Counted from the stretch's first letter, positions 45,590-57,400 are shown. The stretch is DNA of 64,000 nucleotides from Anabaena cylindrica PCC 7122 (GCF_000317695.1 NC_019771.1:4826001-4890000); one strand, 5' to 3'. The notes: generated by a model from the letters alone, not told the origin. Numbers and translations are program-made.

Positions 45590-46062
45590 CTTCCGTAATT
45601 GTTCTTAAGGGTTCTTTGGGTTTCGCTGCTAGTACTGAGCATCAGAACTGATGTTCTCCACTTTGCTCAACAACCTAGTCAGTAAATAGGCACAAATTAA
45701 CTTTAGTTATTAGTTATTTAGTTATTAGTTAGTGCTACTAACACTAGCCAATGAGAAGAAAACTAATAAATTTTTAAGTTTCTTTGCGCTTAATTACTTA
45801 AAATTGCAACTAGGCTTTCGATAGATTAAGCATACTCTCAATTTACCCTAACAAACTTTACGAAATATGATGTTAGTTATTATTTTTAATCTATATTTAT
45901 CTTTTTTAAACTGGTAACTGGTGATTGCTGAAAGCCTTGAAGCAACTGGGTTTATATTCAGGATAGGCTCAATAACCTACTACATTTATAAGCGCAGCCA
46001 TGCCCGCATGGCTTTACAAAACTCAGCATTCACTCAGCACTTTGCTACACCTGCAAACCGAC
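45590..46062. other. Intergenic with TTAGTTA repeats and a hairpin
   Basis: About 470 bases between minus-strand genes. 45705-45735 has imperfect TTAGTTA heptamers. The hairpin at 45996-46013 may end transcripts of the giant exoprotein gene. No gene seen. Confidence 0.45.
45996..46013 (-). terminator. Hairpin after the giant exoprotein gene
   Basis: AGCCATGC / GCATGGCT with a 2-nt centre, about 50 bases past the minus-strand stop at 46063; only a weak T-rich tail follows on the minus strand. Confidence 0.4.
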
Positions 46063-49000
46063 TTACCAAGGATTGCCAACCATTGTGAATGCTGCCCAAT
46101 AATAAGGATGGGAAAGGGATTCATTCGGTTGTTCAAAACTTTCAGTAGGTAAAGGTAAGCTGCCAACTTGTTCCAAACCTTGTAACTGACCATTTTTTAA
46201 ATAAATCTTCCCTGTTGCCATAGCTACTTGAGCTTCTCGGAGGGCTTCTGCACGAATAGGAGAAGTTTTTAAACTCTCGTAAAATTTTGCCATCAATGCA
46301 GCTGTCCCAGTGTCGTTAACAGCCCAAAGACTGGCAACACTAGTTTTTACACCTGCCAATACTGCTAAACCTGCAAATCCAATTTCTGCTTCTTTATTCC
46401 CCAAAGCACTTCTACAAGCACTCAGTACCAGCATTTCCACCGGGGGGTTATTAAAACCTAATTGCCTGATTTCGTTCAAACGTAATTTATTTTCCCATAG
46501 TTGAATATAGGAATTATCCACAGCACCGCCAATAAAATCAGCATGGGTGGCCATGTGAATAATGCCAAAAGGTTGATAGCGACGGAGAGATTTCAGATTA
46601 TCTAACGTGGCTTGTTCGTTCAACAATAATTTGCCAGGCCAGAGTTTATTAACTAATGTTGATAACTCTATAGGTACTGCTGGTAAAGGTTCTTGCCCTT
46701 GGGTACTCAGAGAAACACCCATTGCTAAGAGTTGGGATTGTTTGATGTCTGTATAGAGGGTATTGGTTAAGCTGAGGCTAGGCATTAAACCAATACTATA
46801 ATTTTCGACCAAAAATTTTTGCCCATCATGAAGAGCAGCCATAGGGGTTGAGCGTAAGCCGACATCTGGTAAGAAAACCAGGTTTTTGATGCCTTGAGTT
46901 TGTAAATCTGCCTGTATTGGGGCAATTATCCAACGATAAAGTTGTTGAGCAGGTTGCAAGTAAGTTTTGCGGGTGCGGAACTGTGGACTAGCGATTTGGT
47001 CACGAAATTCCTTTGCAACTTTGAGAACTTCAGCTTTTGTGACATTGGGAATACGTTTACGTATGGGGTTTCCAGTTCCGGTTACTACTATAACTTCTAG
47101 TTGGTCACTATCCTGATCAGTTATGATTTTTAACTCTTTATTAGCAGTTTTTCCTGAAGATGAATCTGGTGAAATTTCTACAGGGACAAAACTGAGATAG
47201 ATAAATGCAGGTTTGACACCTGTTGCTTTCTCAATTTGGCGAGTAATCTCTTTGGCTTCATCTATGCTTTTGACTCTAGGAGTGGGTATATTTAATTGAC
47301 TGGTAAAGATGTTGGTAAATTTATCTTCAGGAGTGGGATCAGAATTAAGAATTGGTTTATCAGAATCAGGAGGTTTTTCTGGTGGTTTTTCTGGTGGTTT
47401 TTCACACTGGAAAGTACAAGGTGGTGGTGTTGAGGTATTTGCTGGGGGAGTGATGTTAATTGTTACTGTAGCAGGTGTGGAGAATGAAACGCGATCGCTC
47501 GATTTAACTGTAAACGCATTAATAGAGTCAGTTGTATCCGTTGGTGGGGTGTAGTTTAGCGTCTCACCTGAAGATATGATATCTCCCGCAACTAATACGG
47601 TATTACCTCTTCTCAGAGTCCCAGTCAGAATAGAATCGATCTCTATAGTTGTGTTATCAGCATTGACATCACCCGTAACCGCATTAAATGTAAAACTTAC
47701 CTGCTGATTTGCTTCAACATTAAATGATATTGGTGAGGTTGCCGTTATCGTGGGAGGTGTGTTGACCGAAGTGATTGTAATCTGTGTTGGAGTTCCAGTT
47801 GCATCACCACCAGTAGGTAAAACAGGAAAGCTGCCTAAAGATATGTTTGCATCACCCGCATTCAGCGATCCTACTGTGCCATTAACACCAGCAGATCCGA
47901 CAGTAAAGGGTTCGTTGTCTGGACCACCATCATGTTGAATTTTAATCGTCCCACCTGTATTGGCAATTGGTACAGTGCCAGTAATATTACCATCCTGAGA
48001 TAGGGTAGCCAGATTTCCACCTGTTGCGATGGTATTACTGGAAGTGCCGACAGTTCCTGTTCCTAAAATCAAGCCATTGGTAAGGACTTCTACGTTGCCA
48101 CCTTTGACTGAGTTACCAACGGGTTCTAAGGTATCTGTTGTAGACTGAGTATTAATACTACTAAACTGAATAATGCTACCAGAGGAATTAGTAGTATTCA
48201 GGCTTACATTTCCACCCTTAATAATAGTTATACCGTCTACAAAAGTGGCAACTACTGAGGTATCAATTGCACCATTAACAGTGATGTTATCTCTGGCATT
48301 TAAACTAACTCCACCCCCCTCTCCCGTAAAATTTCCTCCGCTGGTTCTTGTCATGGAGGAATTAATACCATCCGTGGTGATACTACCTGTTGTACTTGTA
48401 ATGTCAACACTACCACTGGTGGCGGTACTAGTTGTAGGCTCTGTGATGCTAGTATTGATAGCTCCTACATCAACTGTTCCATTGGCAGATAAAGTAATAT
48501 TGCCACTTAAAGAATTATTATTACCATCAGAATTCTGGTTAATAAGGTAGGTGTCGAGATTGCCTAGTTGAATACTGCCATTGGTACTATTAACTTGAAT
48601 ATTACCTGCTTGAGCAACGTAACCTTGTCCAAAGGCAACAATGTCACCTGCAATAATATTCCCCGCAGCAGATAAAGTGACATTACCACTACTACCGAAA
48701 CTTCCTGCGTTTAAAGTTGTGTCAAAATTTCCCAGATTTAAGCTTGCACCGGAAATACTAATATCTCCCCCAACAGTCCTGATAGTATTGGTGAGATTAG
48801 CAAAATTTACCGCACCAATGGTGGAAGTCAGGCTGAAGCTACCGCTGTTACCTAAGTTTAGTGTAGCTACACCAGCAGCGGTGGTTACTCCAGGTGTATT
48901 ACCTGTAATGGCATTAATGGTGATATTCCCTGTGGCTTGTAAATTAATATTTGCACCCGCACCTAAATTTGCTAAAGCACCCCAAGAAATGGTATTAACT

Positions 49001-52000
49001 CCATTATCTGCATCTCCAGAAGCAATAGTCCCGCTAAATGAAGTATCAAATGTGCCTGAATTTAAGGGAGCATCAATAATGGTTAAGGTTGTGGGATCTA
49101 ATAATAAATTACCCATGCTACCATTAACTGCTGTAGTATTTACCTGTCCATTGAAGGTGAGATAATTTTGACCTGATACTTCTACAAAACCACCATTGCC
49201 AGAATTTGCTCCACCACGAGCAGTAATATTACCAAAGAATTTTGCACTATTATCAGCCCAGATAATTACCCGTCCCCCGTTACCATTAACGTTACTATCG
49301 GTTGAAATAACTGAATTGGCATCAACGTAAGTATTTGTAGCATTAGGTACAGTTCCTTCACCTTGGGTATCTCCTCCAATTAGTACCTTACCTCCGCCAT
49401 TATTACCAGATGCGTTGATGTTGGTCTTAATTAAACCGATCTGATCACCAAGTATATTTACTATACCACCAGTTGCACCAGATACATCAACTTTACCAGA
49501 AACAATAGTTGTACCCGGAGTGGTGGGAAGTTTAACATCAGAACCCGTGACTTGAACTGTACCATCAGAATTGGCCGTTAAACCTGTATTACCAACTGTG
49601 AGCAAATCAGCAAGGGAAGGAATTGATAAAGCTGGGTTATTTGGTTGATTTTGTGCAGAAAAAGGCTGAATTTCCAAACTTAACAAATTTCCTGCTTGAC
49701 TCAAACGTACTAAATTTTGTCCAGGCACGGATGTAATAGAAATCTGTCCTCTCGGTGCTGTGAGTTGTCCGGTATTTGCGACTGTACCGCCTAATAAGTT
49801 TAAACTCTGTCCTGTACCAACTGCTAAATTACCAGCATTGATAATTGATCCTTGCTGACTCATTGTAAAGGCGAAACTGTCAGGGTTTCCAAATAAAGCA
49901 GAGTAATCATTTGTACCGAAAGCATTAAACCAATTATTGCCAAACCCAATCCCGTTGGCAGTTGTGACTGTGAAAGCACTAGGTAAATTTAAACTGGCGT
50001 TACTGCCAAATACAAAGCCGGCAGGATTCATTAAATAGAGGTTGGGATTACCTCCTGTTACTTGTATTAAACCATTGATAATAGAAGCATTACCGCCTGT
50101 AATTCTACCCAGAATATTGTGCAGATTGGGGTTGGCTATGAAGTTGGCTATTTGTCCTGGTGGTACACTAAACTCCTGAAAACTATGGAAGAGGTTAGTA
50201 CCGGATGTTGTCCCACCAGTAATATCTATTCTGCCAGTGTTGAAAGTGACAATTGTACCTGTACCATCGGCGTTGGGTACTATGCTTATTAGATTAATAC
50301 TACCATTGGGAAATAAACTGATATTCCCACCTGGGTTTGAAATCACATCACTGTTGATAGTGATAGTTCCGACATCAGTTATGATTGGATTATCGGCAGA
50401 TATGGTTATGCTGGAACCGTTAACACTATTAGTGTGGGTAAAATCCAAGTTACCAATGCTAGTACCTAAATTTACTACTTGAATACTATTACTAGCATTA
50501 ACTTGAAAGTCCCCTGAAATAATAAAATCGCCATTGGGATTGACTAAATTTATATCATTACCCAGAATATTAACTTTACCGCCAGTTGCACCAGATACAT
50601 CAATATTACCGGAAGCGATCGCAGTACCAGGGATAGTGGGAAGTTTAACATCAGAACCTATAACTTGAACTGTACCATCAGAGTTGGCAATTAAACCTGT
50701 GTTACCAACTGTGAGTAATTCCGGCAAAGATGCAATTGATAAAGACGGGCTATTCGGTTGGTTTTGTCCAGAAAATGGCTGAATTTCCAAACTTAATAAA
50801 TTTCCTGGCTGACTCAAACGCACCCAATTTTGTCCAGGTACGGATGTAACTGAAATCTGTCCTCCTGGTGCTGTGAGTTGTCCTGTATTGGCAACTGTAC
50901 CACCCAATAAGTTTAAACTTTGTCCTGTACCTACTGCCAAATTACCAGCGTTGATAATTGCTCCTTGCTGACTCATGGTAAAGGCGAAGCCGTTGGGGTT
51001 TCCTACCAAAGTGCTGTAGTCATTATTACCAAAAGCATTAAACCAGTTATTCTCAAAACCGATACCATTGGCTGTTGTGGCTGTGAAAGCACCAGGAACA
51101 TTTAAACTAGCGTTGCTGCCAAAAACAAAACCGGCAGGATTCATTAAATAGAGGTTGGGACTACCTCCTGTTACTTGTATTAAACCATTGATAATGGAAG
51201 CATTGCCACCTGTAATTCTACCCAGGATATTTTGCAGATTGGGGTTAGCGAGAAAGTTGGCTATTTGTCCTTGTGATAAGCCAAATTCTTGAAAGCTATG
51301 GAAGAGATTAGCGCCAGATGTTGTTCCACCATTGATATTGATTGTGTTGCCGTTGGGGGTGACAATTGTTCCTGTATCTGCATTGGGGACTATTTGGGCG
51401 TTGGCTAATCCCCCACTAATGGCTCCCACTAAGGGGATGATATAAGGGGTTAAACGCCAACAGAAAGCTTTGATTGTTTTAGTGGCGCTGTTGACAAAAT
51501 CTTGCCAGGGTTGTTTGCGTCGGAGTATAAAGCGACTTGTAGATAGTTCGAGATCGATTTGATATTTATCACTGAGTCCCCGACGTTGGAGAGCTTGGGA
51601 TATTGCTTTTTGGGAAGATAAGAGGGTTTGTTTTCGGCATACTTGGGAGGTGTTATTTGAGTGTTGCCGATAGTAGTAAAGTGGTTTTTGTACACGCCCT
51701 ATTTGGGTAATTTCTGAAAGTCGCAAGCAGAGATCATAGTCGTCAGCGTAATTTGCGAAACTTTCGATGTCGTTAACTTGCTGATAAACTGAACGACGAA
51801 TGAGGCGAAATTGAAAGGTCATGAAGTCTACTAACAGACGCTGTGGAGAATAGGGAATGTGACAGCGATGACCGTAGTTGAGAAATTTTCCGTCTTTGTC
51901 TATGTCTATGTAGTCGGTGTAGACGAAGCCGATTTTAGGGTTGCAGTTGAGGATAGCTGCGGTTTCGGCTAGGGCTGTGGGGGCGAGGATGTCGTCACTG

Positions 52001-52269
52001 TCTACGTAACCAAGGTAGAGTCCGGTAGTTTGAGCGATCGCTTTTTGTCGAGCCGTAGCTATTCCCAAATGAGGTGCAGCTACTACTCGGACTCTACGAT
52101 CTTTTTGGGCATATTCACGAGCAACTGTCACTGATTTATCTGTGGAGCCATCATCCCATACTAGTAATTCTAAGTCTTGCCATGTTTGTTCTAGGACACT
52201 AGCAATCGCACTCCCAAGGTAAGACTCCCGGTTGTAATTGACGATGACAATAGATATCAGTTGTGACAT
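46063..52269 (-). CDS. Giant fusion: GT2 glycosyltransferase - signal peptide - two TPS haemagglutinin domains - CHAT protease-like domain
   Basis: 2068 aa from ATG 52269 (GGAG seven bases upstream; frame open to TTG 52284; numbering below from that TTG). 7-250: GT-A glycosyltransferase (IVNYNRESYLGSAIASVLEQ, WDDGSTD, DSDD). 270-297: basic then hydrophobic segment ending GGLANAQ, like a signal peptide. 297-575 and 668-950: two TPS/filamentous-haemagglutinin domains (LQNILGRITGGNASIINGLI, LYLMNPAGFVFGSNASLN). Then Gly/Asn/Ser-rich repeats, a cadherin-like stretch, a PEKPP linker, and a CHAT domain with His1914 (IIHMATHAD) and Cys1957 (LSACRSALG). No in-frame ATG, GTG or TTG is visible just before the signal peptide, so the fusion seems genuine. 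TpsB is encoded divergently. Confidence 0.9.
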   Translation of the reverse strand: MSQLISIVIVNYNRESYLGSAIASVLEQTWQDLELLVWDDGSTDKSVTVAREYAQKDRRVRVVAAPHLGIATARQKAIAQTTGLYLGYVDSDDILAPTALAETAAILNCNPKIGFVYTDYIDIDKDGKFLNYGHRCHIPYSPQRLLVDFMTFQFRLIRRSVYQQVNDIESFANYADDYDLCLRLSEITQIGRVQKPLYYYRQHSNNTSQVCRKQTLLSSQKAISQALQRRGLSDKYQIDLELSTSRFILRRKQPWQDFVNSATKTIKAFCWRLTPYIIPLVGAISGGLANAQIVPNADTGTIVTPNGNTININGGTTSGANLFHSFQEFGLSQGQIANFLANPNLQNILGRITGGNASIINGLIQVTGGSPNLYLMNPAGFVFGSNASLNVPGAFTATTANGIGFENNWFNAFGNNDYSTLVGNPNGFAFTMSQQGAIINAGNLAVGTGQSLNLLGGTVANTGQLTAPGGQISVTSVPGQNWVRLSQPGNLLSLEIQPFSGQNQPNSPSLSIASLPELLTVGNTGLIANSDGTVQVIGSDVKLPTIPGTAIASGNIDVSGATGGKVNILGNDINLVNPNGDFIISGDFQVNASNSIQVVNLGTSIGNLDFTHTNSVNGSSITISADNPIITDVGTITINSDVISNPGGNISLFPNGSINLISIVPNADGTGTIVTFNTGRIDITGGTTSGTNLFHSFQEFSVPPGQIANFIANPNLHNILGRITGGNASIINGLIQVTGGNPNLYLMNPAGFVFGSNASLNLPSAFTVTTANGIGFGNNWFNAFGTNDYSALFGNPDSFAFTMSQQGSIINAGNLAVGTGQSLNLLGGTVANTGQLTAPRGQISITSVPGQNLVRLSQAGNLLSLEIQPFSAQNQPNNPALSIPSLADLLTVGNTGLTANSDGTVQVTGSDVKLPTTPGTTIVSGKVDVSGATGGIVNILGDQIGLIKTNINASGNNGGGKVLIGGDTQGEGTVPNATNTYVDANSVISTDSNVNGNGGRVIIWADNSAKFFGNITARGGANSGNGGFVEVSGQNYLTFNGQVNTTAVNGSMGNLLLDPTTLTIIDAPLNSGTFDTSFSGTIASGDADNGVNTISWGALANLGAGANINLQATGNITINAITGNTPGVTTAAGVATLNLGNSGSFSLTSTIGAVNFANLTNTIRTVGGDISISGASLNLGNFDTTLNAGSFGSSGNVTLSAAGNIIAGDIVAFGQGYVAQAGNIQVNSTNGSIQLGNLDTYLINQNSDGNNNSLSGNITLSANGTVDVGAINTSITEPTTSTATSGSVDITSTTGSITTDGINSSMTRTSGGNFTGEGGGVSLNARDNITVNGAIDTSVVATFVDGITIIKGGNVSLNTTNSSGSIIQFSSINTQSTTDTLEPVGNSVKGGNVEVLTNGLILGTGTVGTSSNTIATGGNLATLSQDGNITGTVPIANTGGTIKIQHDGGPDNEPFTVGSAGVNGTVGSLNAGDANISLGSFPVLPTGGDATGTPTQITITSVNTPPTITATSPISFNVEANQQVSFTFNAVTGDVNADNTTIEIDSILTGTLRRGNTVLVAGDIISSGETLNYTPPTDTTDSINAFTVKSSDRVSFSTPATVTINITPPANTSTPPPCTFQCEKPPEKPPEKPPDSDKPILNSDPTPEDKFTNIFTSQLNIPTPRVKSIDEAKEITRQIEKATGVKPAFIYLSFVPVEISPDSSSGKTANKELKIITDQDSDQLEVIVVTGTGNPIRKRIPNVTKAEVLKVAKEFRDQIASPQFRTRKTYLQPAQQLYRWIIAPIQADLQTQGIKNLVFLPDVGLRSTPMAALHDGQKFLVENYSIGLMPSLSLTNTLYTDIKQSQLLAMGVSLSTQGQEPLPAVPIELSTLVNKLWPGKLLLNEQATLDNLKSLRRYQPFGIIHMATHADFIGGAVDNSYIQLWENKLRLNEIRQLGFNNPPVEMLVLSACRSALGNKEAEIGFAGLAVLAGVKTSVASLWAVNDTGTAALMAKFYESLKTSPIRAEALREAQVAMATGKIYLKNGQLQGLEQVGSLPLPTESFEQPNESLSHPYYWAAFTMVGNPW
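49435..51396 (-). repeat. Internal tandem duplication of the TPS domain
   Basis: DNA 50560-51396 and 49435-50283 encode two copies of about 280 aa, sharing long identical stretches such as FHSFQEF, NASIINGLIQVTGG and LYLMNPAGFVFGSNASLN, separated by about 90 aa. TPS exoproteins normally have one such domain. Confidence 0.85.
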
Positions 52270-52501
52270 CGAAGTACTCCGCAATTTTTGCTCTGTTCAG
52301 AATATAATGCTGGAAATATAACTTAGGTACAATCGTAAGTTAAATATTTTTTATTTACAAATTTTATTCATCTTTGAATGTCATAGTAATAACAAATGTA
52401 TGATATTCATGCGGTGAACAGCCAACATTGTACCGTAAAGATGGTAATAACCGATAACTGTGAACTAACAACTGCTAAATAAGGCATCCCAAGGAAGTGA
52501 A

Positions 52502-54304
52502 ATGAGAAAAGAAACAAAAACTGGTGTGAAAAAAGCAGCTAAAAAACAGCCAGGCATTGTATATTTTTTTCATCAATTGGTCATTCTGCGGAGTTATCAA
52601 AGCATCTCATTTCAATGCGCTTTGCTAATTCTGAATATAATCTCGATTGTAGCCATTAATGGTATGAAGGCTACGGCTAGTGATGGTAAGGTTTTTAACT
52701 CAGATTCTTATTTGGATCTTGATCATTCCCAATCTGTAATAGTACAGACACCAGATGCTCTGCCTCCTGAATCAGCACCACCAGCAGAACCTGAGCGTAT
52801 TTATATACGGCAAATTAAGGTTATCGGTAGCACGGTTTTCAATGAAAATGAATTGAATGCTGTTGTACAGCAGTTTACCGACAAAGAATTAACTCAAGAA
52901 GACATCAGAAAAGCAGCAGATGCTGTTACCCAACTTTACTTAAATAAAAATTATCTTAATTCTAGAGCAGTCCCAGTTACCCAACAACCCAATACAACAG
53001 ATGGTATTGCGGTAATTCAGGTGATTGAAGGACGTTTAGCAGATATTGAAATTACAGGAACAAAGCGGTTAAATCCTGCTTACATTCGGAATCGAATTCA
53101 ACTGGGTGCTGGTATTCCTTTGAATGCTATTAAATTAGAAGAACAATTAAGATTACTACGAATTGATCCACTATTTGATAATGTGGAAGCTAGTCTACGT
53201 CCATCCGGTCAAGTTGGTCAAAGTCTGCTGCTAGTCAGAGTTCAAGAGGCTAAATCTTTTGAGTTTGGTTTGAGTGCAGATAACTATTCACCTCCTAGTG
53301 TTGGTTCAGAAAGATTGGGGATTCAACTACGAGAGCGGAATTTAACTGGAATAGGAGATGAATTAGCTGGTTCTTATTATCGCTCGGTAACAGGTGGTGC
53401 TGATAGTTTTGATTTTAGTTATCAGATTCCTGTTAATGCCATGAATGGGAAAGTACAATTGAGAGTTGCCCCCAGCAGGAGTGAAATTACAGAACCACCA
53501 TTTAAAGATTTAGGGATTAGAGCCGAACAAGATGTATATGAAATCAATTATCGTCAACCTTTAGTCAGAACTCCCAGAGAAGAGTTTGCTTTGTCTTTAG
53601 GATTTACCTATCAAGATGGTCAAACTTTTTTGTTTGATCAACTCCCCACACCTTTTGGTATAGGCCCTGATGAAAATGGGGTAAGTCGTACCAGTGTAAT
53701 TAAATTTGCCCAAGATTATACAAGAAGAGATCAGCAAGGTGCTTGGTCAGTGCGATCGCAATTCAATTTTGGCACAGGCTTATTTGATGCTACAACAAAC
53801 AATTCTCCCACGCCTGACGGTCACTTTTTCAGTTGGTTAGGTCAATTAGAAAGAGTGCAACGAATCAACGACAATAATTTATTAATTGTGCAAGCAGACT
53901 TACAAATTACACCAGATAGTTTGTTACCTTCTCAACAATTTGTGATTGGGGGTGGTCAATCTGTACGGGGATATCGACAAAATGCCCGTTCTGGAGATAA
54001 TGGATTTCGGGTAGCAATTGAAGATAGAATCACAGTAAAACGTGACGCTGCGGGATTACCCATAATTCAGGTGATTCCCTTTACTAATTTAGGTGCAGTT
54101 TGGAATAAATCTGATAATCCTAATAATCTACCCAATCAAACCTTTTTAGCCAGTGCAGGTTTAGGATTATTGTGGAATCAAGCTTTGGGAATTGAACATT
54201 TAATCATGCGACTTGATTATGGTATACCCTTCATTGATTTAGATGACCGGGGTAATAATGCTCAAGATGATGGTTTTTATTTTAGTGTCCGTTATCAACC
54301 ATAG
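52502..54304 (+). CDS. TpsB/FhaC/ShlB-family two-partner secretion transporter
   Basis: 600 aa outer-membrane transporter. A long N-terminal region has a hydrophobic segment at about 33-52, probably a signal sequence with a basic extended n-region. A Pro-rich linker (about 80-100) precedes two POTRA domains (about 100-260; IRQIKVIGSTVFNENELNAV and RLADIEITGTKRLNPAYIRN) and a 16-strand barrel with FVIGGGQSVRGYRQNA, the VRGY motif of the extracellular loop that enters the pore. GGAAG precedes the ATG. Divergent from the exoprotein gene, so the two form one secretion unit. Confidence 0.95.
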   Translation: MRKETKTGVKKAAKKQPGIVYFFHQLVILRSYQSISFQCALLILNIISIVAINGMKATASDGKVFNSDSYLDLDHSQSVIVQTPDALPPESAPPAEPERIYIRQIKVIGSTVFNENELNAVVQQFTDKELTQEDIRKAADAVTQLYLNKNYLNSRAVPVTQQPNTTDGIAVIQVIEGRLADIEITGTKRLNPAYIRNRIQLGAGIPLNAIKLEEQLRLLRIDPLFDNVEASLRPSGQVGQSLLLVRVQEAKSFEFGLSADNYSPPSVGSERLGIQLRERNLTGIGDELAGSYYRSVTGGADSFDFSYQIPVNAMNGKVQLRVAPSRSEITEPPFKDLGIRAEQDVYEINYRQPLVRTPREEFALSLGFTYQDGQTFLFDQLPTPFGIGPDENGVSRTSVIKFAQDYTRRDQQGAWSVRSQFNFGTGLFDATTNNSPTPDGHFFSWLGQLERVQRINDNNLLIVQADLQITPDSLLPSQQFVIGGGQSVRGYRQNARSGDNGFRVAIEDRITVKRDAAGLPIIQVIPFTNLGAVWNKSDNPNNLPNQTFLASAGLGLLWNQALGIEHLIMRLDYGIPFIDLDDRGNNAQDDGFYFSVRYQP

Positions 54305-54313
54305 TAAAGGTAA

Positions 54314-54397
<84 letters not shown>

Positions 54398-54457
54398 GAA
54401 AGAAAGAAGAATATTTTTTCTTCTGTTCCCTGCTATATCAAATTACCAATTACCAAT

Positions 54458-57400
54458 ATGATAAAATTTCGTTTAATTACTATATCTGCTTTGATTGCTT
54501 TAAGTTCGCCTTATTTGATTGTTTATCCTTCAGAAACAGTTCTATCACAAGCACCAACACCAACATCCGAAGAAGCTATTATTGAGGCCATTAATCTCAA
54601 TAATAATGGGGAAGGTTTAGTTTATAAAGACTTAGTAGGTTTGGGTGAATTAAACGCTGGCTTAGAAATGTTCAAGCAAGCGTTAACCATTTTCAAAAAA
54701 TATAAAGCTACAGCAGGAGAAGCTAATAGTCTGGTTAATATTGGCTATATTTATCTGCGAAAAGGAGAATATCAAAAATCATTGGAATTTTTCCAACCAG
54801 CTTTAGAGATTCGCAAAAAAAACAAAGATAGAGAAAATGAATGGATACCCCTTTCTTACATGGGAGAAGTTTATCTCAATCTTGGTAATTACCAAAAATC
54901 GCTGGAGTCTTATCAATCTAGTTTAGCTATTCTCAAAGAACTCAAAGCCGCTAAACCAAAAGAATCCAGTTATTCTACCAGTGAAGCAATTATTCTGACT
55001 GATATTGGTGCAGTTAATTTTAGACTAGGACAGTATCAAAAAGCACTCGATTTCTATCAGCAAAGTTTAGTAGTTCAAAAAACAGAGAGCGATCGCATTG
55101 GTAGTGTGCAAACTTTGAATAATATAGGAGTAGTGTATGTTAATTTGGGCAACTATGCCCAGGCACTAGATGCTTATCAGCAAGCGGAAAATACTCTCCA
55201 AGACTGTTGTTCTATTTATTATGGGACACAAGCTGCAATCCTCAATAACTTTGCAGGTGCTTATTTTAGTTTAGGTCAATATCAAAAATCCTTAGAATTT
55301 GCCGAAAAATCTGCAACTATTTACAAAAAACTGCGGACTGGTGAGTACAAAGGTACAACTAAAAAGGAGATTGAGTTACTTTATAATGCTTTAGGTGATA
55401 ATCCTCAGGCATTACAACAACTTACTAATCGTGCTAATGTTGGTGATGCATTTGGCAAAGATTCTTTTCAATTTCAAGGTGAATCACTGAATCTCAACAA
55501 CATTGGACAAATTTACTTTGGTTTAGGTAAATATGAGCAAGCGTTAAGTTTATATCAACAGGCTTTAAATATATACAAAGAAAATAATTATAAATCAGGG
55601 ATTGCTGTTACTCTCAATAATATGGGACGTATTTATCAAAATCAAGGTAAATATGACCAAGCAATTGAATTAAATCAACAGGCTTTAGTTAATTATAGAG
55701 AAGTTGGAGATAGAACTGGTGAAGGTGTAACAATTAGTAATTTAGGACAAATTTACCAGAAACAAAATCAGAATGAAAAGGCTTTAGAATTCTATCAGCA
55801 AGCTTTAACAATACATCGAGAAGTTAGTGATAAAGTTAGTGAATCTGCAACTTTAAAATTTACTGGAGATGTGTTATCTGCTCAAAAACAACCACAATTA
55901 GCGATCGCATTTTATAAACAATCGGTAAACCTCACAGAAACCATTCGTCAAAATTTACGCGTTATCCCCACAAATATTCAAAAATCCTATACAGAAACAG
56001 TTTCTGAGAGATACCGCAAACTCGCAGACTTATTACTTCAGCAAAATCGTCCAGCAGAAGCGCAGGAAGTTTTAGATTTATTGAAAATCCAAGAAGTAAC
56101 TGATTTTCTTGGTAACAGTCAAAGAAGTCCTCAAAAAACTAATAATATATCTAATAATAACCAAAGAAATCCCGAAAAAATAACCACCATTTCCCCAAAT
56201 AAATTACCCCTAAAACCCCAAGAACAAGAAATTACTCAAAAATATAGTGCTATTCAAGATAAAGCCATATCCTTGGGTAAAGAACTGACAGAACTGCGAA
56301 AAATTCCCCAAAAATCTCGCACAGCTACCCAAGAAAAACGCATTGCTGAATTAGTGAAATCAGAGCAAACAATTACAGCCGAATTTAATAAATTTATCAA
56401 AAGTCCATCTGTAGTTTCATTAGTACAGCAATTATCTATCAGCACAGGACAAGAAAATATCAACCTCCGTCAACTTAACTCAATTCGGGATAATTTAAGA
56501 CAGTTAAATCAAAAAGCAGTATTACTTTATCCCTTAGTTTTAGATGATAGATTGGAACTAGTCATAGTTAGTGCAGATTCTCCACCTATTCATCGGACAG
56601 TACCAATTAAAAAAGCCGAATTAAATCAACTGATTACACAATTTAGACAAGAATTAACTAATACCCGAAAAGATGTAAAACCAACAGCTAATAAATTATA
56701 TAATTATCTCATTCAACCCATCGAAAATGACCTCAAACAAGCTGAGGCAAAAGTTATTATTTATGCTCCCGATGATCGCTTAAGATATATTCCTTTAGCA
56801 GCATTGTATGATGGCAAAAATTGGTTAGCACAAAGATATACTGTTAATAATATCACGGCTGCAAGTTTGACAAAATTAGATAACAAACCTCAAAAAAATC
56901 TTCAAACATTAGCAGCAGCTTTTACAAAAGGAAAATATACAGTTAGCTTAGGAACTGAACGTCAAGCAGAATTTAGCGGTTTAGAATTTGCTAAAGTCGA
57001 AGTAGAAAACCTAGCTAAAACAATTCCGGGGACAAAAATATTATTAGATAATGAATTTACACCTAAAATTACAATTCCCCAAATGAATGATTATAAAATC
57101 GTTCATTTGGCTACACATGGACTACTTGTAACTGGTGAACCAGAAAATTCATTTATTATCTTTGGAGATGGAGAAAAAGCAACACTACGAGATATAGAAA
57201 ATTGGTCTTTACCAAATGTAGACTTAGTAGTTTTAAGTGCTTGTCAAACAGGTTTAGGCGAAAAATTAGGAAATGGACAAGAAATTCTTGGTTTAGGTTA
57301 TCAGATTCAACTCACAGGTGCAAAGGCATCTATGGCTTCTTTGTGGAGTGTTTCTGATGGAGGAACACAAGCTTTAATGAATGAATTTTATACACTTTTA

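Noticed and set aside
48173..49165. Plus-strand frames opposite the giant exoprotein (125 and 174 codons)
   Set aside because: They arise from the biased Gly/Asn/Ser/Thr codon pattern of the repeats; they read as Leu/Pro/Val-rich nonsense.
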